From NCBI GenBank assembly GCA_017599285.1, contig JAGFXX010000001.1, positions 2,232,001-2,296,000 of the forward strand: a stretch of DNA of 64,000 bases, given 5' to 3'. Positions 46,285 through 55,036 of this stretch are shown piece by piece. The stretch is from Cereibacter azotoformans. Lineage in GTDB: Bacteria; Pseudomonadota; Alphaproteobacteria; Rhodobacterales; Rhodobacteraceae. A model generated the notes under the pieces. It ran no database searches, was not told the DNA's origin, and saw only the letters and a list, made by a program, of their open reading frames with translations. The stretch's first letter is position 1; each line of letters opens with the position of its first letter. Position numbers and translations under genes: made by a program.

Positions 46285-47157
46285 ATGATCAGAGGGTCCA
46301 TTCCCGCCCTTGTGACGCCGTTCAAGAACGGCGAACTGGATCTGGACACGCTGAAGAAGCTGGTTGACTGGCAGATCGCCGAAGGCTCGACCGGCCTTGT
46401 GCCGGTGGGCACCACGGGCGAAAGCCCGACCCTCAGCCACGAAGAGCACGAGACGGTGATCGAGGCGGTGGTGCAGGCCGCCGCGGGCCGCGTGCCAGTG
46501 ATCGCGGGCGCGGGGTCGAACTCGACCACCGAGGGGATCCGGCTGATCCGCTTTGCCGAGCGGGTGGGGGCCGACGCGGCGCTGGTGGTGACGCCCTACT
46601 ACAACAAGCCCACGCAGGCGGGCCTGATCGCGCATTTCACCGCGCTTCACGACTGCTGCAACCTGCCGATCGTGATCTACAACATTCCCGGGCGCTCGGT
46701 GGTGGACATGACACCCGAGACGATGGGCCGGCTCGCACAGCTGCCGCGGATCATCGGGGTCAAGGACGCGACCGGCAAGATCGAGCGCGTGAGCCAGCAG
46801 CGGGCCTCCTGCGGGGCGGAGTTTCTCCAGCTTTCCGGCGAGGATGCGACGGCGCTCGGCTTCAACGCGCACGGCGGCGTGGGCTGCATCTCGGTCACGG
46901 CGAACGTGGCGCCGCGGCTCTGCGCCGAGTTCCAGCAGGCAACCCTGCGCGGCGACTATGCCACGGCGCTGGAGTACCAGGACCGGCTGATGCCGCTGCA
47001 CGAGGCGATCTTCCTCGAGCCGGGGCTCGTCGGGGCCAAATATGCGCTCTCGCAGCTCGGCCTCTGCTCGGACGAGGTGCGCCTGCCGCTCGTGGGCCTC
47101 ACCGATCCGACGAAGACACGCATCGACGCCGCCATGCGCCACGCCGGACTGATCTGA
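46285..47157 (+). CDS. dapA: 4-hydroxy-tetrahydrodipicolinate synthase
   Basis: The 290-residue TIM-barrel enzyme shows [47 protein letters not shown], the Schiff-base lysine K160 in [11 protein letters not shown] and GHTYR-like catalytic Tyr in YYNKP. It condenses pyruvate with aspartate semialdehyde for lysine and diaminopimelate. The start could also be the ATG at 46270, five codons upstream. A strong hairpin follows the gene. Confidence 0.97.
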   Translation: MIRGSIPALVTPFKNGELDLDTLKKLVDWQIAEGSTGLVPVGTTGESPTLSHEEHETVIEAVVQAAAGRVPVIAGAGSNSTTEGIRLIRFAERVGADAALVVTPYYNKPTQAGLIAHFTALHDCCNLPIVIYNIPGRSVVDMTPETMGRLAQLPRIIGVKDATGKIERVSQQRASCGAEFLQLSGEDATALGFNAHGGVGCISVTANVAPRLCAEFQQATLRGDYATALEYQDRLMPLHEAIFLEPGLVGAKYALSQLGLCSDEVRLPLVGLTDPTKTRIDAAMRHAGLI

Positions 47158-47183
47158 GCCGGGCGTTCCGCGTCCGCGGCAGC

Positions 47184-47218
47184 GCCGTCCGAGGGGGTTC
47201 GATGCCCCCTCGGACGGC
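47184..47218 (+). terminator. Strong hairpin terminator after dapA
   Basis: GCCGTCCGAGGGGG (47184-47197) pairs perfectly with CCCCCTCGGACGGC (47205-47218) over a seven-base loop: a 14-pair stem beginning 27 bases after the dapA stop. It lacks a clear U-tract. Confidence 0.8.
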
Positions 47219-47286
47219 TCCCCCGCCCCATCACGGCGCGCCGGACGCTGGACAGCGGCCCGGCTCTCGCCTATCTCCGTCCGGTC

Positions 47287-47760
47287 ATGGTCAAGCACTC
47301 CGATCCCAACAGCAAGCTCATCGCCGAGAACCGGCGCGCCCGCTTCGATTACTTCATCGAGGAGGAGATCGAGGCCGGGATCATTCTCATGGGCTCCGAG
47401 GTCAAGTCGCTCCGGCAGGGCGGCTCGAACATCGGTGAAAGCTATGCCTCGGTCGAAAATGGCGAGCTGTGGCTGATCAACGGCTACATCGCCCCCTACC
47501 TGCAGGCCAAGACCTGGGGCCACGAAGAGCGGCGCAAGCGCAAGCTGCTCGTCTCGCGGCGCGAACTGGCCCGGCTCTGGAACGCGACCGCCCGCGAAGG
47601 CATGACCATCGTGCCGATCCGCATGTATTTCAACGACCGCGGAATCGTGAAGCTCAAGATCGGCATCGCCAAGGGCAAGAAGCTGTCCGACAAGCGCGCG
47701 ACCGAAGCCAAGCGCGACTGGGGCCGCGAAAAGCAGCGGCTGCTCAAGCAACATTCCTGA
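47287..47760 (+). CDS. smpB: SsrA-binding protein SmpB
   Basis: The 157-residue protein has the SmpB signatures [61 protein letters not shown] and [19 protein letters not shown], plus the basic C-terminal tail. It binds tmRNA and enables rescue of stalled ribosomes. The tmRNA gene itself is not in this window. The start (ATG 47287) is the only one that fits the family. Confidence 0.97.
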   Translation: MVKHSDPNSKLIAENRRARFDYFIEEEIEAGIILMGSEVKSLRQGGSNIGESYASVENGELWLINGYIAPYLQAKTWGHEERRKRKLLVSRRELARLWNATAREGMTIVPIRMYFNDRGIVKLKIGIAKGKKLSDKRATEAKRDWGREKQRLLKQHS

Positions 47761-47852
47761 ACCACGGGCTTGCGCGCACGCGCCACGCCCGAGCGGGCTT
47801 GCCTGCGGGCACCGGCAGGATTAAGCGGGATTGGCTTTCCGAGGAGCCCGAC

Positions 47853-48701
47853 ATGACCGATGATCCCCGAACGCTCGTCTCCACCGATTGGCTCGCCGCC
47901 CATCTGCGCGACCCCGACCTGAGGATCCTCGACGGCTCCTGGTATCTGCCGCAGGAGAACCGGGATCCACGGGCGGAGTACGAGGCCGAGCACATTCCCG
48001 GCGCGCGCTTCTTCGACATCGACGAGATCGCCGACCGGCGCTCGGCGCTGCCGCACATGGCGCCGCCACCCGAGAAGTTCATCAGCCGGATGCGGGCCAT
48101 GGGGATCGGCGACGGCCATCAGGTCGTCATCTACGACGGCTCGGGGCTGCGCTCGGCCGCGCGGGTCTGGTGGACCTTCCGCCTGATGGGCAAGACGGAC
48201 GTGGCCGTGCTTGACGGCGGCCTGCCGAAATGGAAGGCCGAGGGCCATCCGACCGAGGACATGCCGCCCGTGATGCGCGACCGGCACATGACGGTGCAGC
48301 GCCAGGCGGGGCTGGTGAAGGATGTGACGCAGGTCGCTCATGCCTCGAAGCTCGGCGAGGCCGAGATCATCGACGCGCGCTCGGAAGGCCGCTTCCGGGG
48401 CACCGAGGCCGAGCCGCGGCCCGGCCTCCGCTCCGGCCACATTCCGGGCTCGAAGAACGTGCCCTTCCCGACGCTCCTCACGCCTCAGGGCACGATGAAG
48501 TCGCCCGACGAGCTGCGCGCCATCTTCGAGGCGGCGGGCGTGGATCTTTCCAAGCCCGCCATCACCACCTGCGGCTCGGGCGTGACGGCCGCGGTCCTGA
48601 GCCTCGCGCTCGAGATCCTCGGGCACCGCAACCATGCGCTCTACGACGGGTCCTGGGCCGAGTGGGGCATGTATGACGATCTCAAGGTCGCGAAAGGATG
48701 A
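47853..48701 (+). CDS. sseA: 3-mercaptopyruvate sulfurtransferase (rhodanese-like, two domains)
   Basis: The 282-residue protein has two rhodanese domains. The first has LRILDGSWYLPQENRDPRAEYEAEHIPGARFFDIDEIAD, the second VIDARSEGR-like EIIDARSEGRFRG, HIPGSKNVPF and the active-site loop C240-GSGVTA. The CGSGVTA loop is typical of mercaptopyruvate rather than thiosulfate sulfurtransferases. GAGGAG precedes the ATG at 47853. The next gene begins eight bases after its stop, so the two are probably co-transcribed. Confidence 0.93.
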   Translation: MTDDPRTLVSTDWLAAHLRDPDLRILDGSWYLPQENRDPRAEYEAEHIPGARFFDIDEIADRRSALPHMAPPPEKFISRMRAMGIGDGHQVVIYDGSGLRSAARVWWTFRLMGKTDVAVLDGGLPKWKAEGHPTEDMPPVMRDRHMTVQRQAGLVKDVTQVAHASKLGEAEIIDARSEGRFRGTEAEPRPGLRSGHIPGSKNVPFPTLLTPQGTMKSPDELRAIFEAAGVDLSKPAITTCGSGVTAAVLSLALEILGHRNHALYDGSWAEWGMYDDLKVAKG

Positions 48702-48708
48702 CGACGGA

Positions 48709-49893
48709 ATGCTGACCGCCCTGAAACCGCAGCCTGCGGACAAGATCCTGCAACTGATCCAGATGTTCCGCGAGGATGCGCGCGCGGACAAGATCGACCT
48801 GGGCGTGGGCGTCTATAAGGATCCGACCGGGCTTACCCCGGTCATGCGGGCCGTGAAGGCGGCCGAAAAGCGGCTGTGGGAGGTCGAGACCACCAAGACC
48901 TACACGGGTCTTGCGGGCGAGCCGGCCTACAACGCCGCCATGGCGAAGCTGATCCTTGCCGGGGCGGTGCCGTCCGACCGGCTGGCCTCGGTCGCCACGC
49001 CGGGGGGCACGGGCGCCGTGCGTCAGGCGCTCGAGCTGATCCGCATGGCCGCACCCGATGCCACCGTCTGGATCTCGAACCCGACCTGGCCGAACCACCT
49101 GTCGATCGTGAAATATCTCGGCATTCCCATGAAGGAATACCGCTACTTCGACGTCGAGACCGGCGCGGTGGATTTCGACGGCATGATGGCCGATCTCGCG
49201 CAGGTGAAGGCGGGCGACGTGGTGCTGCTGCACGGATGCTGCCACAACCCGACCGGGGCCAACCCGAACCCGGTGCAGTGGCTCGCCATCTGCGAGGCGC
49301 TGGCCAAGGCCGGCGCGCTGCCGCTGATCGACCTCGCCTATCAGGGCTTCGGCGACGGGCTCGAGATGGATGCGGCGGCGACGCGCCTTCTGGCCACGCG
49401 GCTGCCCGAGGTGCTGATCGCGGCCTCCTGCTCGAAGAACTTCGGCATCTACCGCGAGCGGACGGGCATCCTCATGGCCATCGGCGACGCGTTGGCCAAG
49501 GCGACGGTGCAGGCCAACCTCAACTTCCTGAACCGGCAGAACTATTCCTTCCCGCCGGATCACGGCGCGCGGCTGGTGACGATGATCCTCGAGGATGAGA
49601 TCCTGACCGCCGACTGGAAGTCCGAACTTGAGGAGGTGCGGCTGAACATGCTGACCCTGCGCCGCCAGCTCGCCGATGCGCTTCAGGCCGAGACCGGCTC
49701 GAACCGCTTCGGCTTCGTGGCCGAGCATCGGGGCATGTTCTCGCGGCTCGGCCTCTCGCCTGAGCAGGTCGAGAAGCTGCGGATGGAACATGCGGTCTAT
49801 ATGGTGGGCGACTCGCGGCTGAACATCGCGGGCCTGAACAGCACGACCGTGCCGGTTCTGGCGAAGGCGGTGGCGCAGGTGCTGCGCGGCTGA
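48709..49893 (+). CDS. Aromatic/aspartate aminotransferase (TyrB/AspC-like)
   Basis: The 394-residue PLP-dependent class I aminotransferase has MLTALKPQPADKILQLIQMFREDARADKIDLGVGVYKD, HGCCHNPTGANPNPVQW, DLAYQGFGDGLEMDAAA, the PLP lysine K243 in ASCSKNFGIYRERTG and RLNIAGLN near the end. The first block is the TyrB/AspC-type N-terminus. It may transaminate aromatic acids or aspartate. Rhodobacter proteins of this type act on aromatic amino acids. It is the second gene after the sulfurtransferase. Confidence 0.92.
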   Translation: MLTALKPQPADKILQLIQMFREDARADKIDLGVGVYKDPTGLTPVMRAVKAAEKRLWEVETTKTYTGLAGEPAYNAAMAKLILAGAVPSDRLASVATPGGTGAVRQALELIRMAAPDATVWISNPTWPNHLSIVKYLGIPMKEYRYFDVETGAVDFDGMMADLAQVKAGDVVLLHGCCHNPTGANPNPVQWLAICEALAKAGALPLIDLAYQGFGDGLEMDAAATRLLATRLPEVLIAASCSKNFGIYRERTGILMAIGDALAKATVQANLNFLNRQNYSFPPDHGARLVTMILEDEILTADWKSELEEVRLNMLTLRRQLADALQAETGSNRFGFVAEHRGMFSRLGLSPEQVEKLRMEHAVYMVGDSRLNIAGLNSTTVPVLAKAVAQVLRG

Positions 49894-49986
49894 CGACGGC
49901 TCGGAGACCGCTTTGGGGGGGCGCAGGCACGGACCTGCGCCCCTTTTGCATGGGCTGTGCTGCGGGGGGCCGATCGGAAAAGGAAG

Positions 49987-50012
49987 AAGGCCCGGATCTT
50001 CATCCGGGCCTT
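49987..50012 (-). terminator. Terminator after amtB
   Basis: AAGGCCCGGAT at 49987-49997 pairs with ATCCGGGCCTT at 50002-50012 over a CTTC loop. It lies about 45 bases beyond the amtB stop. On the minus strand a pyrimidine run (CTTCCTTTTTCC) follows, fitting an intrinsic terminator. Confidence 0.75.
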
Positions 50013-50056
50013 CCTCTCGAACGGCGGGGGGAGGAGATCCCGCCGCTCGATCCGCA

Positions 50057-51409
50057 TCATCCGTGATAGGCGGCCTCGCCGTGCGCGGTCTGGTCGAGAC
50101 CGATGCGCTCGCTCTCGGTATCGACGCGCAGGCCCACGATCAGATCGGCGATCTTGAAGGCCACAACCGACACGACGGCCGTCCAGATCAGCGTCACGAC
50201 GACGGCCTGGATCTGGATGATGGTCTGGCCGACGATGGAATAGTCGTCGCCGTTCACGCCGCCCAGCGTCGCCGCCGAGAAGATGCCGGTTCCGACCGCG
50301 CCGATGATGCCGCCGATGCCGTGGATGCCGAACACGTCGAGGCTGTCGTCATAGCCCATGGCGTTCTTGACCGTGGTCACGAAGAAGTAGCAGACCCCCG
50401 AGGCCGCGGCGCCGAGCACGATGGCGCCCATCGGGCCAATGGTCCCGCAGGCCGGCGTCACCGCCACGAGGCCCGAGATCATGCCCGAGGCGGCACCCAG
50501 CATCGAGGCCTTGCCGCGGGCCAGAGCCTCGATCAGCGACCAGGCCACGACGGCGGCGGCGGTGGCGACGAAGGTGTTGATCATGGCCAGCGTCGCGCCG
50601 CCGTTGGCTTCCAGGTTCGAGCCCACGTTGAAGCCGAACCAGCCGAACCACAGCATCGAGGCGCCGATCATGGTCATGACCATCGAATGCGGAGCCATGT
50701 TCTCCTTGCCGAGCCCGATCCGCTTGCCGACCATGATCGCGCCGATCAGGGCCGCGACGCCCGCGTTGATGTGGACCACGGTGCCGCCGGCAAAGTCGAT
50801 GGCGCCCCAGTTGAAGATCAGGCCCGAGCCGTCCCAAACCATGTGGGCGATCGGGAAGTAGGCGAAGGTCACCCAGATCACGGTGAAGATCATCACCGCC
50901 GAGAACTTGATCCGCTCGGCGAAGCCGCCGATGATCAGCGCGGGCGTCAGCGCCGCGAAGGTCATCTGGAAGCAGATGAAGAGATATTCGGGAATGACGA
51001 ACTCGTCCGAGAAGGTGGCCGCCATGCTGTCGGCCGTCACCCCGGACAGGAACAGCTTGCCCAGTCCGCCCCAGAAGGGGCTGGTCCCGCCGCCGAAGGC
51101 GAAGGAATAGCCATAGATCACCCAGATCACCATGACGGTGCAGGCGATCAGCGTGGTCTGCATCAGCACCGAGAGCATGTTCTTCGCGCGCACGAGGCCG
51201 CCGTAGAACAGCGCGATCCCCGGCAGGATCATGAAGAACACGAGCACGGTGGACATCAGCATCCAGGCCACGTCGCCCTTGTCCATCACCGGGGTGACGG
51301 TTTCGGCCACGGCCTCGACGGCATCGGTCGCGGCCTCCTGGGCCCAGGCCGGCAGGGCCGCCGCCGCGGCGAGCGCCGAGAGCCCCATGAATTGCGAGAT
51401 TTTCTTCAT
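50057..51409 (-). CDS. amtB: Ammonium transporter AmtB
   Basis: The 450-residue precursor has a cleavable signal (MKKISQFMGLSALAAAAALPAWAQ) and about 11 membrane helices. Family motifs include DVAWMLMSTVLVFFMILPGIALFYGGLV, FAALTPALIIGGFAERIKFSAVM and DFAGGTVVHINAGVAALIGA (channel His), and DVFGIHGIGGIIGAVGTGIF. It imports ammonium when nitrogen is scarce and is closed by GlnK. It follows glnK by 27 bases. Confidence 0.97.
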   Translation of the reverse strand: MKKISQFMGLSALAAAAALPAWAQEAATDAVEAVAETVTPVMDKGDVAWMLMSTVLVFFMILPGIALFYGGLVRAKNMLSVLMQTTLIACTVMVIWVIYGYSFAFGGGTSPFWGGLGKLFLSGVTADSMAATFSDEFVIPEYLFICFQMTFAALTPALIIGGFAERIKFSAVMIFTVIWVTFAYFPIAHMVWDGSGLIFNWGAIDFAGGTVVHINAGVAALIGAIMVGKRIGLGKENMAPHSMVMTMIGASMLWFGWFGFNVGSNLEANGGATLAMINTFVATAAAVVAWSLIEALARGKASMLGAASGMISGLVAVTPACGTIGPMGAIVLGAAASGVCYFFVTTVKNAMGYDDSLDVFGIHGIGGIIGAVGTGIFSAATLGGVNGDDYSIVGQTIIQIQAVVVTLIWTAVVSVVAFKIADLIVGLRVDTESERIGLDQTAHGEAAYHG

Positions 51410-51436
51410 TTTACCCTATCCCTCTGCCGGCCCGCG

Positions 51437-51775
51437 TTACAGCGCGTCGTCGTTGATTTCGCCCGTGCGGACGCGGACCGCCTGTTCGACATCGAGCACG
51501 AAGATCTTGCCGTCGCCGATCTTGTCGGTCTTGGCGGTGGTGCGGATGGTCTCGACAACCGAGTCGGCAAGGCTGTCGGCCACGACGATCTCGAGGCGGA
51601 CCTTCGGCACGAAATTCACGGCATATTCGGCGCCGCGATAGATTTCCGTGTGACCGGACTGCGAGCCGAAGCCCTTGATCTCGGTCACCATCATGCCGCG
51701 CACGCCGATGGTGGTGAGCGCCTCGCGCACCTCCTCCAGCTTGAACGGCTTGATTGCTGCAATGATCAGTTTCAC
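51437..51775 (-). CDS. glnK: Nitrogen regulatory protein P-II (GlnK)
   Basis: The protein is 112 residues from the GTG at 51775 (MKLIIAAIKPFKLEEVREAL) with AGGGGATC upstream. The uridylylation site Y51 in the T-loop (HTEIYRGAEYAVNFVPK) and the C-terminal GDGKIFVLDVEQAVRVRTGEIND are intact. It senses ATP/ADP and 2-oxoglutarate and blocks AmtB. It is coupled in one operon with amtB. A 37-base hairpin precedes it in the 5' leader. Confidence 0.97.
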   Translation of the reverse strand: MKLIIAAIKPFKLEEVREALTTIGVRGMMVTEIKGFGSQSGHTEIYRGAEYAVNFVPKVRLEIVVADSLADSVVETIRTTAKTDKIGDGKIFVLDVEQAVRVRTGEINDDAL

Positions 51776-51806
51776 GACGATCCCCTGTTCTGCACCGGGC
51801 CGCTGC

Positions 51807-51843
51807 GGACCCCACGAGGCCAAGAGGCTCGCTGGTGGGGTCC
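51807..51843 (-). promoter_or_regulatory. Extended hairpin in the glnK leader
   Basis: GGACCCCAC (51807-51815) and GTGGGGTCC (51835-51843) form a nine-pair outer stem. Inside, CGAG-(G)-CC pairs with GGCTCG with one bulged G and a short AAGA loop. The hairpin ends 32 bases before the GTG of glnK. It could be a leader RNA element, a protein-binding site or transcription attenuator. There is no U-tract. Confidence 0.4.
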
Positions 51844-51888
51844 TGCACAACAAAACGGCGCCAGACGGAGAGGGCCGGGACGCGGAAG

Positions 51889-51905
51889 TTGCACATTTTT
51901 TGCAC
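51889..51905. promoter_or_regulatory. Tandem TTGCAC element (near sigma-54-like spacing)
   Basis: TTGCAC at 51889-51894 is repeated at 51900-51905, eleven bases or one helical turn apart, with an A/T-only spacer (ATTTT). On the plus strand it also resembles a -24/-12 promoter (TGGCAC-N5-TTGC) with one G replaced by T. It lies 114 bases before the glnK start and about 130 before the penicillin-binding protein start. Function is not established. Confidence 0.3.
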
Positions 51906-52036
51906 TTACCCGCGGGATAGCCCATTTTTAATGCAACATGCGGAGAGGATTCAAAGCCACTTCACCTCCACATTCGCGGCCCCTGCGGGTAGAGTCGCAC
52001 GAAGGTCCACAAGAGCCAGAAGGCGGGCAACGAGGC

Positions 52037-54304
52037 ATGAGCGGGTCGAACGGGCGGCGTCCGCCGCTGGTCGCGGACAGGCGCTACGGCGCGCCGGCCG
52101 CGAAGAAGACGACATCGAAGGGCGGCGGCGGCGGGCGGGGCGCGAAGCCTCCGCCCAAGTCAACGCCTCGGCGGCGGCCCCGCAAGCGCGATCCGCTCTC
52201 GGCGGCAGTAGCTTGGGTGCTCGGGCTGATCTGGGGGATCGTGATGTTCTTCTGGCGCATCCTGTGGGGCGTGGGCTGGCGCATCGCCGCGGTGGTGGGC
52301 CTCGTTCTGGGGCTCTCGGCCTATTACTTCTACTCGCAGCTTCCCGAGGTGACGCAGCTCGTGGACGGCCGTGCCCGCGGCTCGGTCACCATGCTCGACC
52401 GCGAGGGCAAGGTCTTCGCCTGGCGCGGCGAGACCTACGGCGGCCTCGTCACCTCCGACAAGGTCTCGGAACATCTGCGCGAGGCCGTGGTGGCGACCGA
52501 GGACCGCCGCTTCTACCGGCATTTCGGCATCAGCCCCCGCGGCATCGCCTCGGCGGTCAGGATCAACCTGGCCGAGGGGCGCGGCCCGCTTGAGGGCAAC
52601 GGCGGCTCGACGATCACCCAGCAGGTGGCCAAGCTGCTCTGTCTCGGGGTGCAGTACGATCCGCAACAGTGGAAGAGCGAGGCCGACTATGAGGCGGACT
52701 GCCGCCGGGGCGGCATCTGGCGGAAGGTGAAGGAAGTGCCCTTCTCCCTCGCGATGGAGGCCAAGTACACCAAGGCCGAGATCCTGACGATCTACTTCAA
52801 CCGCGCCTATCTGGGGGCTGGCGCACGCGGCTTCGAGGCGGCGGCGCAGCGTTACTTCGGCAAGTCCGCAAGCCAGGTGAACGCGGCCGAGGCGGCAATG
52901 CTGGCGGGCCTGCTCAAGGCGCCGTCCTACTACGCTCCGACGGCGAACCTTCAGCGGGCGCGCGACCGGGCGAATGTCATCATCGGTCTCATGGAAGAGC
53001 AGGGCTACCTGACGCGCGCCGAGGCCGAGCAGGCGCGGCGCAATCCGGCCCAGCTCTCCGAGGCGGCCCAGAGCCGGTCCGGCGGCTTCTTTGCCGATTG
53101 GGTGATGGAATCGGGCCCCGCTTTCCTCACGCGCGACACGACCGAGGACGTGATCATCCGCACCACCCTCGACCAGCGGCTGCAGAAAGCCGCCGAAGGT
53201 GCGCTCGCCGATGTCTTCAAGTCCAAGGTGAGCGAAGGCTCCAAGGCGCAGGCGGCCGTTGTCGTGATGTCGGCCGACGGCGCGGTGCGCGCGATGGTCG
53301 GAGGCCGGAAGCTCGAGGCCGCGGGCTCGTTCAACCGGGCGACGCAGGCGCTCCGCCAGACCGGCTCGGCCTTCAAGCCCTTCATCTATGCGGCGGCGAT
53401 GGATCTCGGCTACAGCCCGGCGGATTTCGTGGACGACAGCCCGCTCACCGTCATGGTGAAGGGCTCCGGCCCCTGGACGCCCGCGAACTACGACCGGAAG
53501 TTCCGCGGGATCGTGACGCTGACCGCGGCCCTGAAACAGTCGCTGAACATTCCGGCGGTGCGGATCACCGAGGCCGTGGGCCGCGACAAGGTCCGTCAGG
53601 TCGCCTCGGAGTTCGGCATCCAGAGCAACCTTGCCGCCGGCCCCGCCCTCGCGCTCGGGGTCTCGGAGGCCACGCTCATCGAGATGACGGGCGCCTATGC
53701 CGGCATCCTGAACGGCGGCTCGGCCGTCAAGCCCTATGGACTCGTGGAACTGCGGCTTCAGGGCGAGGAGACGCCGCTCATCGGGCAGGAAGGCGGCATC
53801 GGCGAGCGGGTGATCTCCGAACAGGCGGCGCAGCTTCTGACCTACATGATGACCGAGGTCATCAACAGCGGCACGGGCACCCGCGCCCGCCTGCCCGACC
53901 GCGAGGCCGCGGGCAAGACGGGCACGACCCAGGCTGCGCGCGACGCATGGTTCGTCGGCTTCACCGCCGACTATGTGGCCGGCGTCTGGATGGGCTATGA
54001 CGACAACACACCGCTCAAGGGCGTGACCGGCGGGGGACTGCCGGCCGAGATCTGGCGCGAGGTGATGGTCCGGGTGCACGAGGGCGTGCCCCCTGCCCCG
54101 TTGCGCAAGATCGTGCCCGAGCCCCGGCTGCCGCCCCAGTCCACGGCCGAGGTCCGCACAGAACCCGTGCCGCAGGATACGGGCGACTGGCAGGCCGCCC
54201 GGCCGCGGGACACGGGCGACTGGCAGGCTGCACCCCGTCAGCCGAGCGCCGGCGAACAGATCGTGCGGGACGTGCTCGGGATCTTCGGCGGCGGCCGGAA
54301 CTGA
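52037..54304 (+). CDS. Class A penicillin-binding protein (PBP1A-type)
   Basis: The 755-residue bifunctional enzyme has a cytoplasmic basic Gly/Lys/Pro-rich tail and a membrane anchor at about 65-100. A GT51 glycosyltransferase domain follows (catalytic E155 in ATEDRRFYRHFGIS, GGSTITQQVAKLL), and then a transpeptidase domain with S444-A-F-K447, KQSLNIP and K627-TGTTQ. The C-terminal tail repeats DTGDWQAA twice. It polymerises and crosslinks peptidoglycan. The ATG at 52037 is preferred over 51938 because upstream codons are unlike the family. Confidence 0.95.
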   Translation: MSGSNGRRPPLVADRRYGAPAAKKTTSKGGGGGRGAKPPPKSTPRRRPRKRDPLSAAVAWVLGLIWGIVMFFWRILWGVGWRIAAVVGLVLGLSAYYFYSQLPEVTQLVDGRARGSVTMLDREGKVFAWRGETYGGLVTSDKVSEHLREAVVATEDRRFYRHFGISPRGIASAVRINLAEGRGPLEGNGGSTITQQVAKLLCLGVQYDPQQWKSEADYEADCRRGGIWRKVKEVPFSLAMEAKYTKAEILTIYFNRAYLGAGARGFEAAAQRYFGKSASQVNAAEAAMLAGLLKAPSYYAPTANLQRARDRANVIIGLMEEQGYLTRAEAEQARRNPAQLSEAAQSRSGGFFADWVMESGPAFLTRDTTEDVIIRTTLDQRLQKAAEGALADVFKSKVSEGSKAQAAVVVMSADGAVRAMVGGRKLEAAGSFNRATQALRQTGSAFKPFIYAAAMDLGYSPADFVDDSPLTVMVKGSGPWTPANYDRKFRGIVTLTAALKQSLNIPAVRITEAVGRDKVRQVASEFGIQSNLAAGPALALGVSEATLIEMTGAYAGILNGGSAVKPYGLVELRLQGEETPLIGQEGGIGERVISEQAAQLLTYMMTEVINSGTGTRARLPDREAAGKTGTTQAARDAWFVGFTADYVAGVWMGYDDNTPLKGVTGGGLPAEIWREVMVRVHEGVPPAPLRKIVPEPRLPPQSTAEVRTEPVPQDTGDWQAARPRDTGDWQAAPRQPSAGEQIVRDVLGIFGGGRN

Positions 54305-54366
54305 CCCGTCCGCCGGATGCGGGGCCGCCGGTTCGCGGGGAGGCCCCGCGAAAGCTCCGAAAGCAG

Positions 54367-54389
54367 AACGCCGCCCCAAGGGCGGCGTT
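54367..54389. terminator. Hairpin between the convergent PBP and mlaC genes
   Basis: AACGCCGCCC (54367-54376) pairs with GGGCGGCGTT (54380-54389) over a three-base loop. It lies between two converging genes, so it can serve both. U-runs are short on both sides. Confidence 0.7.
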
Positions 54390-54412
54390 TCAGGTCGCTC
54401 CGGCGGCGTCTC

Positions 54413-55036
54413 TCAGCTTGAACGGCGCAGCTGCTCGGCCAGGGCCGGGATCGAGCCGCGGTTCCGGTCGAGCAGCGCCCCGATCTCGGCCCGCTCGGAG
54501 GCAAGCATGTTGACGCCCTCGATGATGATGTTGAAGAACGCCGGCCGGCCCGAGCGATCCGACACATGCCAGCGCACCTCGAACGGATTCTCGTTGCGCA
54601 GGTAGGCCGTCGAGATCACCTCGACCGCGCTCTTCATCGGGCGGGCGTCGATCACCTTGATCTCGCTGCCGACGAACTCGCGGAATCGCTTGCCATACTT
54701 GCGCGCGATGTAGCCCTGATAGGCCTGGGTGAAGGCGGAAAGCTCGGACTGGCTCGCGCCGCGGGCAGCGACCCCCAGGGCGGTGCGCGCGATGGCCGGC
54801 ACGTCGGCATAGCGCGAGAAGAGGCGCTCGAACTCGACATACATCTGCTGCTCGGACTTGCCGGAGTTGATGGTCTGGTTCACCTGAGCCACGGCCTCGA
54901 CCACAAGCGCACGCGCGCTTCCGGTGTCGAGCGCCAGCGCACGCCACGGCAGGACGGTGGCGGCGATGCCCGCGGCAAGGCCCAGCGTCATGGTCCGGCG
55001 GCTGGGCCGTGCGTCGAAGAAAAGGTCATTGGGCAT
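54413..55036 (-). CDS. mlaC: MlaC/Ttg2D-type phospholipid-binding periplasmic protein
   Basis: The protein is 207 residues from the ATG at 55036. An apparently Tat-like or Sec signal (PSRRTMTLGLAAGIAATVLPWRALAL) precedes the MlaC domain: YVEFERLFSRYADVPAIARTALG, FTQAYQGYIARKYGKRF, FEVRWHVSDRSGRPAFFNIIIEGVNMLASERAEI. It shuttles phospholipids between MlaA in the outer membrane and MlaFEDB. It overlaps the end of mlaA by 11 bases. Confidence 0.92.
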   Translation of the reverse strand: MPNDLFFDARPSRRTMTLGLAAGIAATVLPWRALALDTGSARALVVEAVAQVNQTINSGKSEQQMYVEFERLFSRYADVPAIARTALGVAARGASQSELSAFTQAYQGYIARKYGKRFREFVGSEIKVIDARPMKSAVEVISTAYLRNENPFEVRWHVSDRSGRPAFFNIIIEGVNMLASERAEIGALLDRNRGSIPALAEQLRRSS

